A stretch of 47,303 bases of DNA from Campylobacter concisus (GCF_002913745.1 NZ_PPCG01000013.1:1-47303), one strand, 5' to 3'; positions 1-8,339 are shown, counted from the first letter of the stretch. The notes: generated by a model from the letters alone, not told the origin. A program made the numbers and translations.

Positions 1-797
1 CCACTGCTCTCTTCTTCGATAGGGAAATTTTTTCCACCTCTTTTTAAAAACATAAAATTCCTATTTTCATCTAATTCAAAAAAGAAAAAATCATCTATAC
101 TCTTATCTAAAATTCTAAGTATTTTTAAAAAAGTATCATGATTATTCTCCATTAGGTTTTTAGCTAAAGTAGGAAATTTTACTATAGAACCATTCTCAAA
201 AAGTTTTCCATATTTGAGCATTACATCAAGTAATTTATATATTCCACGTTCAGCTGTTCTTGCGATACAACCTTGTAGAAAAATATCTATTTCTGGTATT
301 TTATTATCCTCTATCTTTTTTAGAATTGTCTCCTTTGATTGAACAGACAATATTTTTTCGATTTCTGGATATTTTTTAAATGTCAATTTATTATCTTTAA
401 AATCATATATGATCATATCATTTTTAATCAACTTTTCACTTACTACACCATTTTTATTTAAGGTTAAATTGTATTCATATATATCGTTATCTATTAAAAA
501 TTCTGTTTCATAAGAAGTTTTGTCTGATTTATTGTTTATATTTTTAGACTCTGCATCAAGGTCAATGCCTCCAGCCACTATTTCTCCAAAAGAACTAATA
601 GCCATTAATATATTGCTTTTACCTGCTGCATTATCACCAAAAAGGACTACACTTTTAGCAAGTTTTATTTTTCTGTCTAAAAAATAATTTGGCTCATACT
701 TCGTCCCTTTTATTCGCTGGTTTTTATAAACATCAAAATTTATTTCTACCTTCTCATTTATAGATCTATATCCAGATACACCAAAGCTTATTAACAT
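1..797 (-). CDS. AAA family ATPase, RloA/AbiL-like (C-terminus beyond window)
   Basis: The gene reads leftward and is cut by the window edge; 265 codons are visible. It starts at ATG 797 behind an AAAGGTG ribosome site, with TATAAT upstream at 827-832. The N-terminus (MLISFGVSGYRSI) and the Walker A motif GDNAAGKSN near residue 55 fit the SMC-like AAA_15/AAA_21 ATPases that include RloA and AbiL-type abortive-infection proteins. The Walker B and signature motifs would lie off the window. Codon use is extremely AT-rich (ATA for Ile, AAT, AAA), unlike the genes beyond 2.7 kb, which suggests horizontal transfer. A defence role is inferred from family and context only. A partner nuclease, as in OLD/TOPRIM or RloAB-like pairs, could lie further left. 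Confidence 0.75.
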   Translation of the reverse strand, partial: MLISFGVSGYRSINEKVEINFDVYKNQRIKGTKYEPNYFLDRKIKLAKSVVLFGDNAAGKSNILMAISSFGEIVAGGIDLDAESKNINNKSDKTSYETEFLIDNDIYEYNLTLNKNGVVSEKLIKNDMIIYDFKDNKLTFKKYPEIEKILSVQSKETILKKIEDNKIPEIDIFLQGCIARTAERGIYKLLDVMLKYGKLFENGSIVKFPTLAKNLMENNHDTFLKILRILDKSIDDFFFFELDENRNFMFLKRGGKNFPIEEESS

Positions 798-826
798 CTA
801 TACACCTTTTTATCGTTCATAATGAA

Positions 827-832
827 ATTATA
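827..832 (-). promoter_or_regulatory. -10 element for the AAA ATPase gene
   Basis: A perfect TATAAT on the minus strand lies 30 bases before the ATPase start codon, in the gap after the terminase stop. No clear -35 is visible, which is usual for Campylobacter vegetative promoters. It implies the ATPase is transcribed independently of the terminase. Confidence 0.4.
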
Positions 833-870
833 ACATAAATATAAACTATTTTTTTGTTTATGTTTTATTT

Positions 871-2430
871 TCACACCCAGTTCTCTTCCTCTGCATATTC
901 ATCATAAATTTCATCATAGCTCTCATCAAAAAATCGCCCTGCAATATATTGCAAGATATACGCAGCCGCATCCATGATATCATCACTCTTGCTTTCAGTC
1001 TCAGCATCAAACCCCAAAAGTTGCGCCTCCAGCTCATCTGTAGCGTTTAAATTTGCATTATGATAAATTTGCCTTGTGCGGTAGTATGGCTCAAGATTTG
1101 AGATACGTTTGTTCTTTGAGTTGCCACCATGACTAAGCGGATCAATTGGCAAATTTACGCCCGTTAGCTTTTGGATAGTATCTATAGTGTAGAAAAAATC
1201 ATTTTGCATGCCAGCCTTTTCTATGCCGATACGCTCTGGATCAAAGGTAAGATAAATTTCGATTATCTTTAAGCTTCGCTCAAATGGCGTAAAATATCCA
1301 CTTGTGATATCAATGATAAAAAGCCTATTTTGCCTATCGATCGCAAATGTTACATAAGCGGTTTGATCCCTACCCTTGCCGCTTGAGATATCAGCCATAG
1401 TGTAAATTTGACACTCCTTTAGCCAAATTTTCTCACCATTTTCTAGCTCTATTTTGCTCGCTCTTCTTATCTTTAACTCTTGTTTATTCACGCCATCAGT
1501 TACGGTTACAGTGGTAAATGGCTCGTCTGCTCTATACTCCACTCCCTTAAAATACCTAAAATATTCACGCTTAAATATAGCCTTTTGCGGATCGATTGCC
1601 GCGCACATATACTCTTGATAAAATTCATTTGCCATTCCCTTTGAGACTAGAGTGCTTTGTATCTTTTTGATTTTATCCATAGAAAAGCGAGATGGCCACG
1701 AGCTTACACCGTTTCTAATGATCGGGATTTTGATATAGATCCACTCTTGTTTAGCATCCATCTCTTCGGTATTATTTACGATGTTGTTTAAAATGCTATC
1801 TTCATGAAGTATCGTGCCAAGGATCACAGCCCTGCCACGTGTTGGATGCAGAGTTGGCAGCAAGTCAGCATAAAACCAGCTGCGAAGCTTTTGGCGGTTT
1901 GCGTTTGAATCTATAGGATATCTGCCGACCTTACTCTCCAAATCATCTATGATAATCAATGTTGGACGCATGTTATCGATATTCATACCACGTGGATCTT
2001 GCCCAGCAGAGAGAGATACGACGTAGCATTTTTTCTCTAAGCTTTTACTATTTTCATCCTTCATGCCTTGATTTATCATAACCTCTATAAAGCCTTTATT
2101 CCAAGCTTTGCCACGAGCTATGGCGTAGCCTTTTGCTGCTGCTTTGTCGATGCTACCTTTTATCGCCTCCAAAAATGCTGTCGCCTTATCTTCATTTGCT
2201 GAAACTATCATGATAAAAGGCTCCGCAGCAAAATATAGACGACTTAAGACATAAATTTTATTTAGCAAGGTAGTCTTACCAGCACCACGAAAGACTGCTA
2301 CGGCTTTATATTGTCCCTCTCCGTCGATAAAACGTATGATTTCAGGATGAAATTTAGGCGTCTTGTTTTCAAAAATTTCTGGCTCAACATCTTTTGCAAA
2401 TTTTAAATATAGCTCAGGAGTTAAATTCAT
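871..2430 (-). CDS. Orphan phage terminase large subunit
   Basis: The 519-residue protein has the layout of a large terminase, the ATPase-nuclease that packages phage DNA. Walker A is FRGAGKTT (about 47-54), Walker B is TLIIIDDLES (157-166), and the coupling segment VILGT is near 203. The nuclease half shows the RNase H-fold acidic residues: D347 in TMADISSG, E404 in GIEKAG, and the D483/D484/D487 group in SDDIMDAA. ATG 2430 is chosen over GTG 2436 because AAAAGGG sits 8 bases before the former and only 2 before the latter. No small terminase, portal, capsid or tail gene is visible next to it: the neighbours are an AAA ATPase and an autotransporter. It looks like the survivor of a decayed prophage or part of a small island. 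The reading frame is full length. Confidence 0.8.
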   Translation of the reverse strand: MNLTPELYLKFAKDVEPEIFENKTPKFHPEIIRFIDGEGQYKAVAVFRGAGKTTLLNKIYVLSRLYFAAEPFIMIVSANEDKATAFLEAIKGSIDKAAAKGYAIARGKAWNKGFIEVMINQGMKDENSKSLEKKCYVVSLSAGQDPRGMNIDNMRPTLIIIDDLESKVGRYPIDSNANRQKLRSWFYADLLPTLHPTRGRAVILGTILHEDSILNNIVNNTEEMDAKQEWIYIKIPIIRNGVSSWPSRFSMDKIKKIQSTLVSKGMANEFYQEYMCAAIDPQKAIFKREYFRYFKGVEYRADEPFTTVTVTDGVNKQELKIRRASKIELENGEKIWLKECQIYTMADISSGKGRDQTAYVTFAIDRQNRLFIIDITSGYFTPFERSLKIIEIYLTFDPERIGIEKAGMQNDFFYTIDTIQKLTGVNLPIDPLSHGGNSKNKRISNLEPYYRTRQIYHNANLNATDELEAQLLGFDAETESKSDDIMDAAAYILQYIAGRFFDESYDEIYDEYAEEENWV

Positions 2431-2581
2431 TTTCACAACCCTTTTTTATTTAAAAAGGTAGTATTTATTTTCCTAAAATTTGCAAATTTACAGCGCGACA
2501 TCAACAGGATATTTTTACGGATATTAACGATAATAATTTCTCTTAAAAAGCTCTATTACAGAATATTTTATTATTAATATG

Positions 2582-2605
2582 GTAGGTGGTGAACCCACCA
2601 CCTAC
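2582..2605. terminator. Perfect 10-bp hairpin between terminase and autotransporter
   Basis: Arms GTAGGTGGTG and CACCACCTAC flank a 4-base AACC loop. The stem is GC-rich in an otherwise very AT-rich gap. There is no clean T-tract on either strand, so it may be a transcript barrier or an element boundary rather than a classical terminator. Confidence 0.45.
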
Positions 2606-2676
2606 TTGAAAGTTTAAATTTTACCATTTTTTATTAGATCTCAAGCTTAGTTAAATTTAACTGTTTTTACCAACGC

Positions 2677-2701
2677 CAAAGTGAAATTTAAATCCACTTT
2701 G
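2677..2701 (-). terminator. Inverted repeat just after the autotransporter stop
   Basis: Seven-base arms CAAAGTG and CACTTTG surround an 11-base AT loop, beginning 9 bases beyond the autotransporter stop codon. The position suits a 3' end hairpin, but no T-run follows it on the minus strand, so the call is weak. Confidence 0.35.
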
Positions 2702-2709
2702 ACATAAAT

Positions 2710-5700
2710 TTAAAATTTATACTCGATCTTCAAACCACCACTTATGCCGTAGTTTTTATCATTATCAAGCATACCGCTTAGCTGAGAAGAGAGAACTAAA
2801 TTTTCGCTAAGCTTGGTATCTGAGTTTAAAGTAAGCTTGTAGCTTAGCTTATTGTCATCAAGCTTGTAATCAACATACTCACTTGAATTATTAAGCGAAA
2901 CATAAGATTTATCTTCTGAGTTATACACACTTTGTTTTACTAAAAATTGCACGCTAAATGCGTTTCTATCGCTGTTTAAAGCGTATTCTACTCCTGCTGC
3001 TACAGCCACATTAAAGTCATTTATGCTCTTTTGATCATATCGGTCATTTTTAAATCCATCAATGCCGTTAGCGCCAAGCTCTAGTGCGAGTAGTGGGTTT
3101 ATGCTTTGCTCAAACTCGCCACTTTTAGAGAGTGAAATTTTATATTTATAGTAGTTGCTTGAGAGGATGCCTCTGCCTTTTACGCTAGCTTTTTGCGCCT
3201 CATCTAGGCTGCGTTTTGAGTTTATAAAGGCAAAATTTAAGTTACTTTGTATCTCGTGAGCTCCTCTTTCAAAAAGCCCATACGCACCAAAACTATAAAT
3301 TTTAGCATCATCTTTTAATACATTTGAGCTAAATTTAGCCTTGCTTGCTCCAGCGCTCACGCCTAAGATAAACTCGTCATAACCTCTGTCATAGCCGATA
3401 TTTGTACCATAAAATTTAAGGTCGCCATCGCTTTGTCTATCCTTAAAATAAGCACCATTTACATTTGCCCAAAAGTTGTTTCTCTCCCTACTAGCTTCTG
3501 CTGCTTCGTAAGCCATCTTCGCGCTTGGCATGATGTCACTTTCAAGTCCAGCTAGCTTAAACTGCGAGATATCAGTCTTTCCTCTTAATTGCGTGACCTG
3601 AAATAACCTAGAGTTCATCAGCTCATTGCTGTTTTGCAAGGCTTTTATGCTCACTTTAAGAGCTGAAGCAGAAATTTCCTTCATATCTTTATCTGCTTTT
3701 TGCGCTAATTTTCTTAGCGCCTCATCGTCACCGCTTGAGATTGCTTGCACAAATTCAGGCGTGCCTTTTAGCATGCTTAGGATTTTATTTTCTCTTTGGC
3801 TAAATTTAGAAACCCTCTCTTGCACCACATTGGACGAAACGGCTGGATTTTCTCCCTTTTTGTCGCTTAGCTTCATCACGATCTTGCCGTCACTTATGGC
3901 GTAGGTCATAAACAAATCCCCAAGTTTTTGTTCGTTGTTAAAGATAGCGCCCTCATTTATGATATTTTGCGCGCTTACTAAGGTATATGTTTTATCAAGC
4001 GCCATGCCACCTTTAAGTGCCGCAGTAAAATCAACATCAAATTTCATCCCAGCGCCAAGAGTTAAGACCTTTTTAAAGTCAAGTACTGGCTCATTTTCAC
4101 TGCCAAAGCTCTTTATCTTTAGACTCTTTTTTATGAGGCTATCAGGCTCAAAGCCAAGCTTTTGCGCACCACTAACCTCTAAATTTTCTACCTCAAATTT
4201 ACCATCTCCTAAGAGCACATCTTTAGCTAAAGGCGTATCTTTGCCATTTATTACTAGCTCTTTTAGCTTAGTTGCGCCGCCTCCTACTCTTAGCAGACTA
4301 TCGCTATCCATGACGATTTTATTGTCAAATTTAACGTCTTTAACAAGTAAATTTTTACTCTCAATATCCTGGCGATATTTTAAGCCATCATCATAGGTAT
4401 TTGAGCCATCAAATTTATCGATATAGTGAGTTAGCTCGCCACTTAAATTTATGACCGAGTTTTTAGCCGTGATGTCGCCATTTAGCTTAGCATCTTTGCC
4501 TATGGTAAGCTCTGATGATTTAAGCTTTATGCCATCTTTTGCACTAAATTTTCTCTCGTCCCAGTCAGGCTGAGAGAGTGTGGATGGGCGAGCGAGATCC
4601 ATATAGGCTGGCTCGCTTAGACCAGCTGCGGCCATCTTGCTCTTTGCTAGGGGAGTTAAAACGCTAGCATCGCCAACGGCGTGCGTCTTTGGATGGCCTT
4701 GGAGCGTAACTTTGGCGTTTTCTAGGCTCAAAGCACCATCAATGTCAAATCCTCCGTCAAAAACAAGCTCCTTGCCCTGCCCGCTATGTTTTAACTCTAT
4801 ATTTTTATCGATGCTTGCGTGAAATATCGTATCTTTGCCACTTTCGCCGTTTATTTTAAGGGTCGCTCTTTGTGAGTTTTCATTTGTTATCTTCGCGTCG
4901 CTTGAGTTGGATGATATGTTGTCAAAAGTCTGATCAAAGCCATTTAGATCAAGCGCTCCACCACCATTACCAAAGAAAATTTTGTCATTTAAATTTTCAT
5001 ACACGCCAAGCCTTAAGAGCCCCCTGCCACTTGTTAGATAAATTTTATCAAATGCATTTAAAGCTCTTAGCTCAACCACACCCTCGCCTAGCCTTAGTGG
5101 CTTATTGCCACTTGAGCTTACTATCAAGCTGCCTTTGCCTAGCTTATGCACGCTTGTGTCTGAAACGACGTTTAAATTTAAACTTGCACCCCCAGCTATG
5201 TCAAAACCTGCAAATTTTGCTATCTTGCTACCATTTGTGCTATTTAGCGTAAGATCTCCGCTATTTACGACGATACCGCCATGTCCTAAGTCTAGATTAG
5301 AGTTTAGCGTGATGTTTGAGCCATTTGCGCTGCTAAATATATTATCTTTATTTTGCACTAGCGCGCTGCCTAGGACATTTATGCCACTTACTAAATTTTC
5401 ATACTCTTTTTTATAGTCGTTAAAATCTCTTGCAGTAACGATAGAAGCGTAGTTTTTATTATCCTCAACTCCGGTTAAAACGCCTACTAAGACCCATTTT
5501 TGAGCTACCGTGTCATAGACAAAAAACCCAGAGCCACTATCTCCTGGCAAAAGTCTATTTCTAAAGTCTCTGTTTGAAGTCATAAATAGATAAACACCAG
5601 GCTTACTTACACTTGAGTAATGGCTCTTATAAACCGCAGAATACGCCACTCCTATCTCATTTACGCTTGCACCAAGTGCGTTATTTACTATATTTTGGTT

Positions 5701-6351
5701 CTCAAACTCAGTAGCGCTCATCACCTCAGCAAAGCCATCTGAATCGCTTTTTGGCCTTTCAAGGGCAAGTGAGCCTGTGCCAGCCTCGTATGCAAGGATA
5801 TTCTCGCCACTAGCTCCGCCGCTATTTTTTATATCACTAAAACGATCTTCTATCTTTTTTGCATTAGCCTCATCTTTTGTTTGATCTTGGCTAGAGATCT
5901 CCAAATTTGGCACATCCAAAGGATCAATCTGCCCTTCGACTATGTATTTTGAAGTTCGCAGATATGTTGTATCTGCACCATAAAGCTTTTGCGTAGAATT
6001 TGTCGCGTACTCATAAAGTGTGTTGCCAAACCAGCCTCTGTTTTCATTAAAATTTGTAGCAGCTGAGGCAAGAAGTGTGTGATTTGCCGTCACTACAAAA
6101 TTTCGCCCAAGCGCAGTAAAGTTGCCTTTATTGTTTCTTGCGTTGTTGTTTGGGATCTTATTAAACGTAAATTTAGCGCCGTTTCTTTGCGTAAATTCTA
6201 GTGGTGCATCAGTAGCTTTAAAGATGCCTTTGTTTTGCGCAAGATCAAGGTAATCTCTATAAAAATTTGTCCCTATATCCATGACCTGAGCGTCTAAGCA
6301 GCTACATAAAATGCTAGATAAAACAAGAGAAATGCTAAGATTATTTTTCAA
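2710..6351 (-). CDS. Serine protease autotransporter (S6/SPATE-like)
   Basis: A 1213-residue type V secreted protein. Residues 1-21 form a signal peptide (hydrophobic LSISLVLSSILCS, cleavage near DAQ). The protease domain carries the chymotrypsin-fold triad in IgA-protease order: H91 in VVTANHT, probable D127 in YGADTTYL, and S272 in LPGDSGSGF. Residues about 340-850 are repetitive, Asn/Gly/Leu-rich beta-helix passenger. The last ~270 residues are a beta-barrel translocator ending in the typical aromatic terminus (KIEYKF). It starts at TTG 6351 behind a perfect GGAGG with 6-base spacing. It is a single-gene unit between an accessory region and a divergent operon. The substrate is unknown; family members cleave host proteins. 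The usual GDSGSP is GDSGSG here. The fold call is firm, the S6 assignment is good but made by eye. Confidence 0.88.
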   Translation of the reverse strand: MKNNLSISLVLSSILCSCLDAQVMDIGTNFYRDYLDLAQNKGIFKATDAPLEFTQRNGAKFTFNKIPNNNARNNKGNFTALGRNFVVTANHTLLASAATNFNENRGWFGNTLYEYATNSTQKLYGADTTYLRTSKYIVEGQIDPLDVPNLEISSQDQTKDEANAKKIEDRFSDIKNSGGASGENILAYEAGTGSLALERPKSDSDGFAEVMSATEFENQNIVNNALGASVNEIGVAYSAVYKSHYSSVSKPGVYLFMTSNRDFRNRLLPGDSGSGFFVYDTVAQKWVLVGVLTGVEDNKNYASIVTARDFNDYKKEYENLVSGINVLGSALVQNKDNIFSSANGSNITLNSNLDLGHGGIVVNSGDLTLNSTNGSKIAKFAGFDIAGGASLNLNVVSDTSVHKLGKGSLIVSSSGNKPLRLGEGVVELRALNAFDKIYLTSGRGLLRLGVYENLNDKIFFGNGGGALDLNGFDQTFDNISSNSSDAKITNENSQRATLKINGESGKDTIFHASIDKNIELKHSGQGKELVFDGGFDIDGALSLENAKVTLQGHPKTHAVGDASVLTPLAKSKMAAAGLSEPAYMDLARPSTLSQPDWDERKFSAKDGIKLKSSELTIGKDAKLNGDITAKNSVINLSGELTHYIDKFDGSNTYDDGLKYRQDIESKNLLVKDVKFDNKIVMDSDSLLRVGGGATKLKELVINGKDTPLAKDVLLGDGKFEVENLEVSGAQKLGFEPDSLIKKSLKIKSFGSENEPVLDFKKVLTLGAGMKFDVDFTAALKGGMALDKTYTLVSAQNIINEGAIFNNEQKLGDLFMTYAISDGKIVMKLSDKKGENPAVSSNVVQERVSKFSQRENKILSMLKGTPEFVQAISSGDDEALRKLAQKADKDMKEISASALKVSIKALQNSNELMNSRLFQVTQLRGKTDISQFKLAGLESDIMPSAKMAYEAAEASRERNNFWANVNGAYFKDRQSDGDLKFYGTNIGYDRGYDEFILGVSAGASKAKFSSNVLKDDAKIYSFGAYGLFERGAHEIQSNLNFAFINSKRSLDEAQKASVKGRGILSSNYYKYKISLSKSGEFEQSINPLLALELGANGIDGFKNDRYDQKSINDFNVAVAAGVEYALNSDRNAFSVQFLVKQSVYNSEDKSYVSLNNSSEYVDYKLDDNKLSYKLTLNSDTKLSENLVLSSQLSGMLDNDKNYGISGGLKIEYKF

Positions 6352-6398
6352 GATAAACCTCCATTTTTAAGATAATTTCCATTTAAATCACAAGAGGC

Positions 6399-6404
6399 AT
6401 TATA
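6399..6404 (-). promoter_or_regulatory. -10 element of the autotransporter gene
   Basis: TATAAT on the minus strand lies 47 bases before the TTG start and 36 before the GGAGG ribosome site. The upstream sequence is A/T-rich with no recognisable -35, as usual in Campylobacter. Confidence 0.5.
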
Positions 6405-6523
6405 TATTATTTTAAACCTTTTAGCGGCTAAAATCTTAATTATTTTTTAAACGATAAATTTACTTTAGAAAATTTACCCCTGCGTCTTTTAAATTTATCT
6501 CGATTTTTAAGCTAGCATTTGGC

Positions 6524-6529
6524 TATAAT
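6524..6529 (+). promoter_or_regulatory. -10 element of the Tat-SBP/NapH/NifB-like operon
   Basis: TATAAT on the plus strand in the 325-base divergent gap (6352-6676). If used, the transcript starts near 6536 and has a leader of about 140 bases before the GTG start at 6677. No consensus -35 is seen. Confidence 0.5.
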
Positions 6530-6542
6530 CACTCAAATTTAG

Positions 6543-6556
6543 ATTGCGGTCGCAAT
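6543..6556. promoter_or_regulatory. Inverted repeat in the leader, candidate operator
   Basis: ATTGCG-GT-CGCAAT, a perfect 6-base inverted repeat and the only GC-containing palindrome in this gap. It sits 14 bases after the -10, at about +8 to +21 of the predicted transcript. That position suits a repressor operator or a short leader hairpin. No binding protein can be named. Confidence 0.4.
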
Positions 6557-6676
6557 TTACATTTGCATAAATTTACCTTCAACTACCATTTTTGCAAATT
6601 TCAAAAGTCAAATTTCACAAGTTTCGCGTGCCGAAAATATCAAATTTACATTTCTTAAATCCCAAAAGGAGATTTC

Positions 6677-7534
6677 GTGGAATTAAAACAAACTGGTATA
6701 TCACGCCGTGGCTTTTTAAAAGGTGCTTTAGCCACAGCTGCTGCCACGCCACAAACGATGCTGGCTGGCTTTACGCCATTTAAGTCTGACTCGCTTCAGG
6801 TTTGGTCGTGCGGAGGCTTGTCTGAAGCATTTAATGAGTTAAATGCCATTTACGAGTCAAGAACAGGGCACAACATCCAATACACCGGCGCTTTTGCTGG
6901 TGCTCTTGGCAAGTCGCTTTTAGCACTTCAAAGCACGACCGAGCTCTTTGGAGCAAGGGTTTTAGAGCTTTCTAAAAAACTTCGCAAAGCTGGTCTTAGC
7001 CTCCATTTTAGGCCGCTATGCTTTACTGACTACGTTCTAGTCGTGCCAAAAGGCAACCCTGCTGGCATTCGCGACTTAAAAGACCTTGCTGAGCCAGGAG
7101 TTAGAGTGATGCTGCCTCTTAGATCATCGCCCCCTGGCAGTGGCCCAGTCAAAGGGATCTTAAAAAACTCAAACCTAACCGATGCGGTGATGAAAAACAT
7201 GGTCGCAAACGGATCATGCGTCATAAATATGATGTGCGAGCTAGTTGATGGCAAGGGCGACGCTTCGATCATCGAAAAGCGCCTAACAACGCACGATAGG
7301 TTTAAAGACAAGATCGAGTATATGCCCATCGACGAAAAGCTCATCCCGCCTGGACCGCTCACTTTTACGCTAAATATAATGAAATATGTAAAAGATGAAA
7401 GGCTAGCAAATGACTTTGCAGACTTTGTTTGCGGCACTGAGGGTCAAGAAATTTTTGAAAAACATGGCTTTACCTCCATTTATTCAGCGCGTGGACTAGA
7501 GCTTATAGAAAGGTTTGGTGTAAAAGATGTGTAG
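6677..7534 (+). CDS. Tat-exported ModA-like substrate-binding protein
   Basis: A 285-residue protein starting at GTG 6677 behind AAGGAGA. The N-terminus has a twin-arginine signal (SRRGFLKG, R10-R11, then an Ala-rich stretch), so it is probably exported folded. The rest resembles oxyanion-binding proteins of the ModA/WtpA type: the opening VWSCGGLSEAF, the central DYVLVVPKGNP, and the closing LANDFADFVCGTEGQEIFEKHGF. Unlike typical ModA it has five cysteines (45, 115, 181, 187, 252), two of them close together in CVINMMC. No ABC permease or ATPase accompanies it. Its 3' end overlaps the next gene by 8 bases. The fold is fairly secure, the ligand unknown: molybdate, tungstate, a metalloid oxyanion or a metal cofactor are possible. 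Tat export hints at a ligand loaded in the cytoplasm, which is inference. Confidence 0.75.
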   Translation: MELKQTGISRRGFLKGALATAAATPQTMLAGFTPFKSDSLQVWSCGGLSEAFNELNAIYESRTGHNIQYTGAFAGALGKSLLALQSTTELFGARVLELSKKLRKAGLSLHFRPLCFTDYVLVVPKGNPAGIRDLKDLAEPGVRVMLPLRSSPPGSGPVKGILKNSNLTDAVMKNMVANGSCVINMMCELVDGKGDASIIEKRLTTHDRFKDKIEYMPIDEKLIPPGPLTFTLNIMKYVKDERLANDFADFVCGTEGQEIFEKHGFTSIYSARGLELIERFGVKDV

Positions 7535-8339
7535 TAGCTGTAATAGCGCATGCTCTAATAGCAGTGCATGCGGCAATGTAAATTTAAAAAAGAAAAGCAA
7601 AAACTCTCCCACAACAAAGATAAGACGCCTAGTGCAGCTCATCTTCATAGCAGGTATCGGACAATGGGCATATTACGGTATTTTTAGGTGCCCTTTTGTA
7701 GTGCCTTTTGTGAATTGCCAAAACTGCCCTATCATCACCTGTTGGGGGCGGATCACGTCGCTGTTTTTTGGATTTTGGCTATTTATCCCAGCGCTTGTCA
7801 TCCTCTTTGGCAGGGCATTTTGTGGCTGGGTCTGTCCAGCTGGCTTTGTCAATCAAATGCTTGGTAAATTTGCATTTTTCAAGCTAAAAATTCGCAGCAA
7901 AAAGCTGGTAATCGCTCAAATAGGCATGCTAATTACCATAGCAATCAGCCTTTGGGTCTATTTCGTCTGGGGCAATCCTCGCATGATGATACCTATAAGA
8001 ACGAGCGATGAGTACCTAACTGCCGTTACTTTGTCACTTCGCTTTGGCGAATGGGAGTGGGTCACACGCACAGCAGTCATCATCTCGGTCATGCTAGCCT
8101 CGCTGATTGTAGCTAACCTTTGGTGTCGTTTCGTCTGCCCATCAGGTGGCGTGCTTGAAATTTTGCGTAAATTCTCGATATTTCGCGTCTATAAAACAAG
8201 TGCCTGTGACGACTGCGACGCATGTTTGCGCAAGTGCGAGATGGGGACAAGACCTGATGAGATAAACTGCACAAACTGCGGAGACTGCCTAAATGTCTGC
8301 CATGCAAATGCCATTAAATTTGGAAGGAAAAAGAGCTAA
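7527..8339 (+). CDS. NapH-like membrane polyferredoxin
   Basis: A 270-residue membrane iron-sulfur protein. It has about four hydrophobic segments (roughly 34-52, 76-95, 127-147, 181-198), two membrane-edge motifs CGWVCP (C99, C103) and CRFVCP (C200, C204), and two C-terminal [4Fe-4S] sites with CxxCxxCxxxC spacing (C227-C237 and C248-C258). This is the NapH/NosR/CcoG type of quinol-linked electron carrier. Two features are unusual: a cysteine-rich N-terminal tail (C2, C5, C9, C15) and a CQNC...C cluster at 64-72. The start overlaps the binding-protein gene by 8 bases, and its stop shares one base with the next start, so all three should be translationally coupled. No nap genes are nearby. 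It probably passes electrons across the membrane to or from the other two products. Confidence 0.82.
   Translation: MCSSCNSACSNSSACGNVNLKKKSKNSPTTKIRRLVQLIFIAGIGQWAYYGIFRCPFVVPFVNCQNCPIITCWGRITSLFFGFWLFIPALVILFGRAFCGWVCPAGFVNQMLGKFAFFKLKIRSKKLVIAQIGMLITIAISLWVYFVWGNPRMMIPIRTSDEYLTAVTLSLRFGEWEWVTRTAVIISVMLASLIVANLWCRFVCPSGGVLEILRKFSIFRVYKTSACDDCDACLRKCEMGTRPDEINCTNCGDCLNVCHANAIKFGRKKS

Noticed and set aside
2649-2662. AGTTAAATTTAACT followed by T5 as a plus-strand terminator
   Set aside because: No plus-strand gene ends upstream. The same palindrome at 34523-34536 is part of a real terminator, but here it is probably chance in AT-rich DNA.
3626-5416. Several plus-strand reading frames opposite the autotransporter gene
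   Set aside because: They are antisense shadows of a strongly biased coding strand, with no ribosome sites and no family-like sequence.
6592-6783. 63-codon frame overlapping the start of the Tat-exported protein gene
   Set aside because: It runs in another frame through the ribosome site and signal peptide of the real gene, and has no ribosome site of its own.
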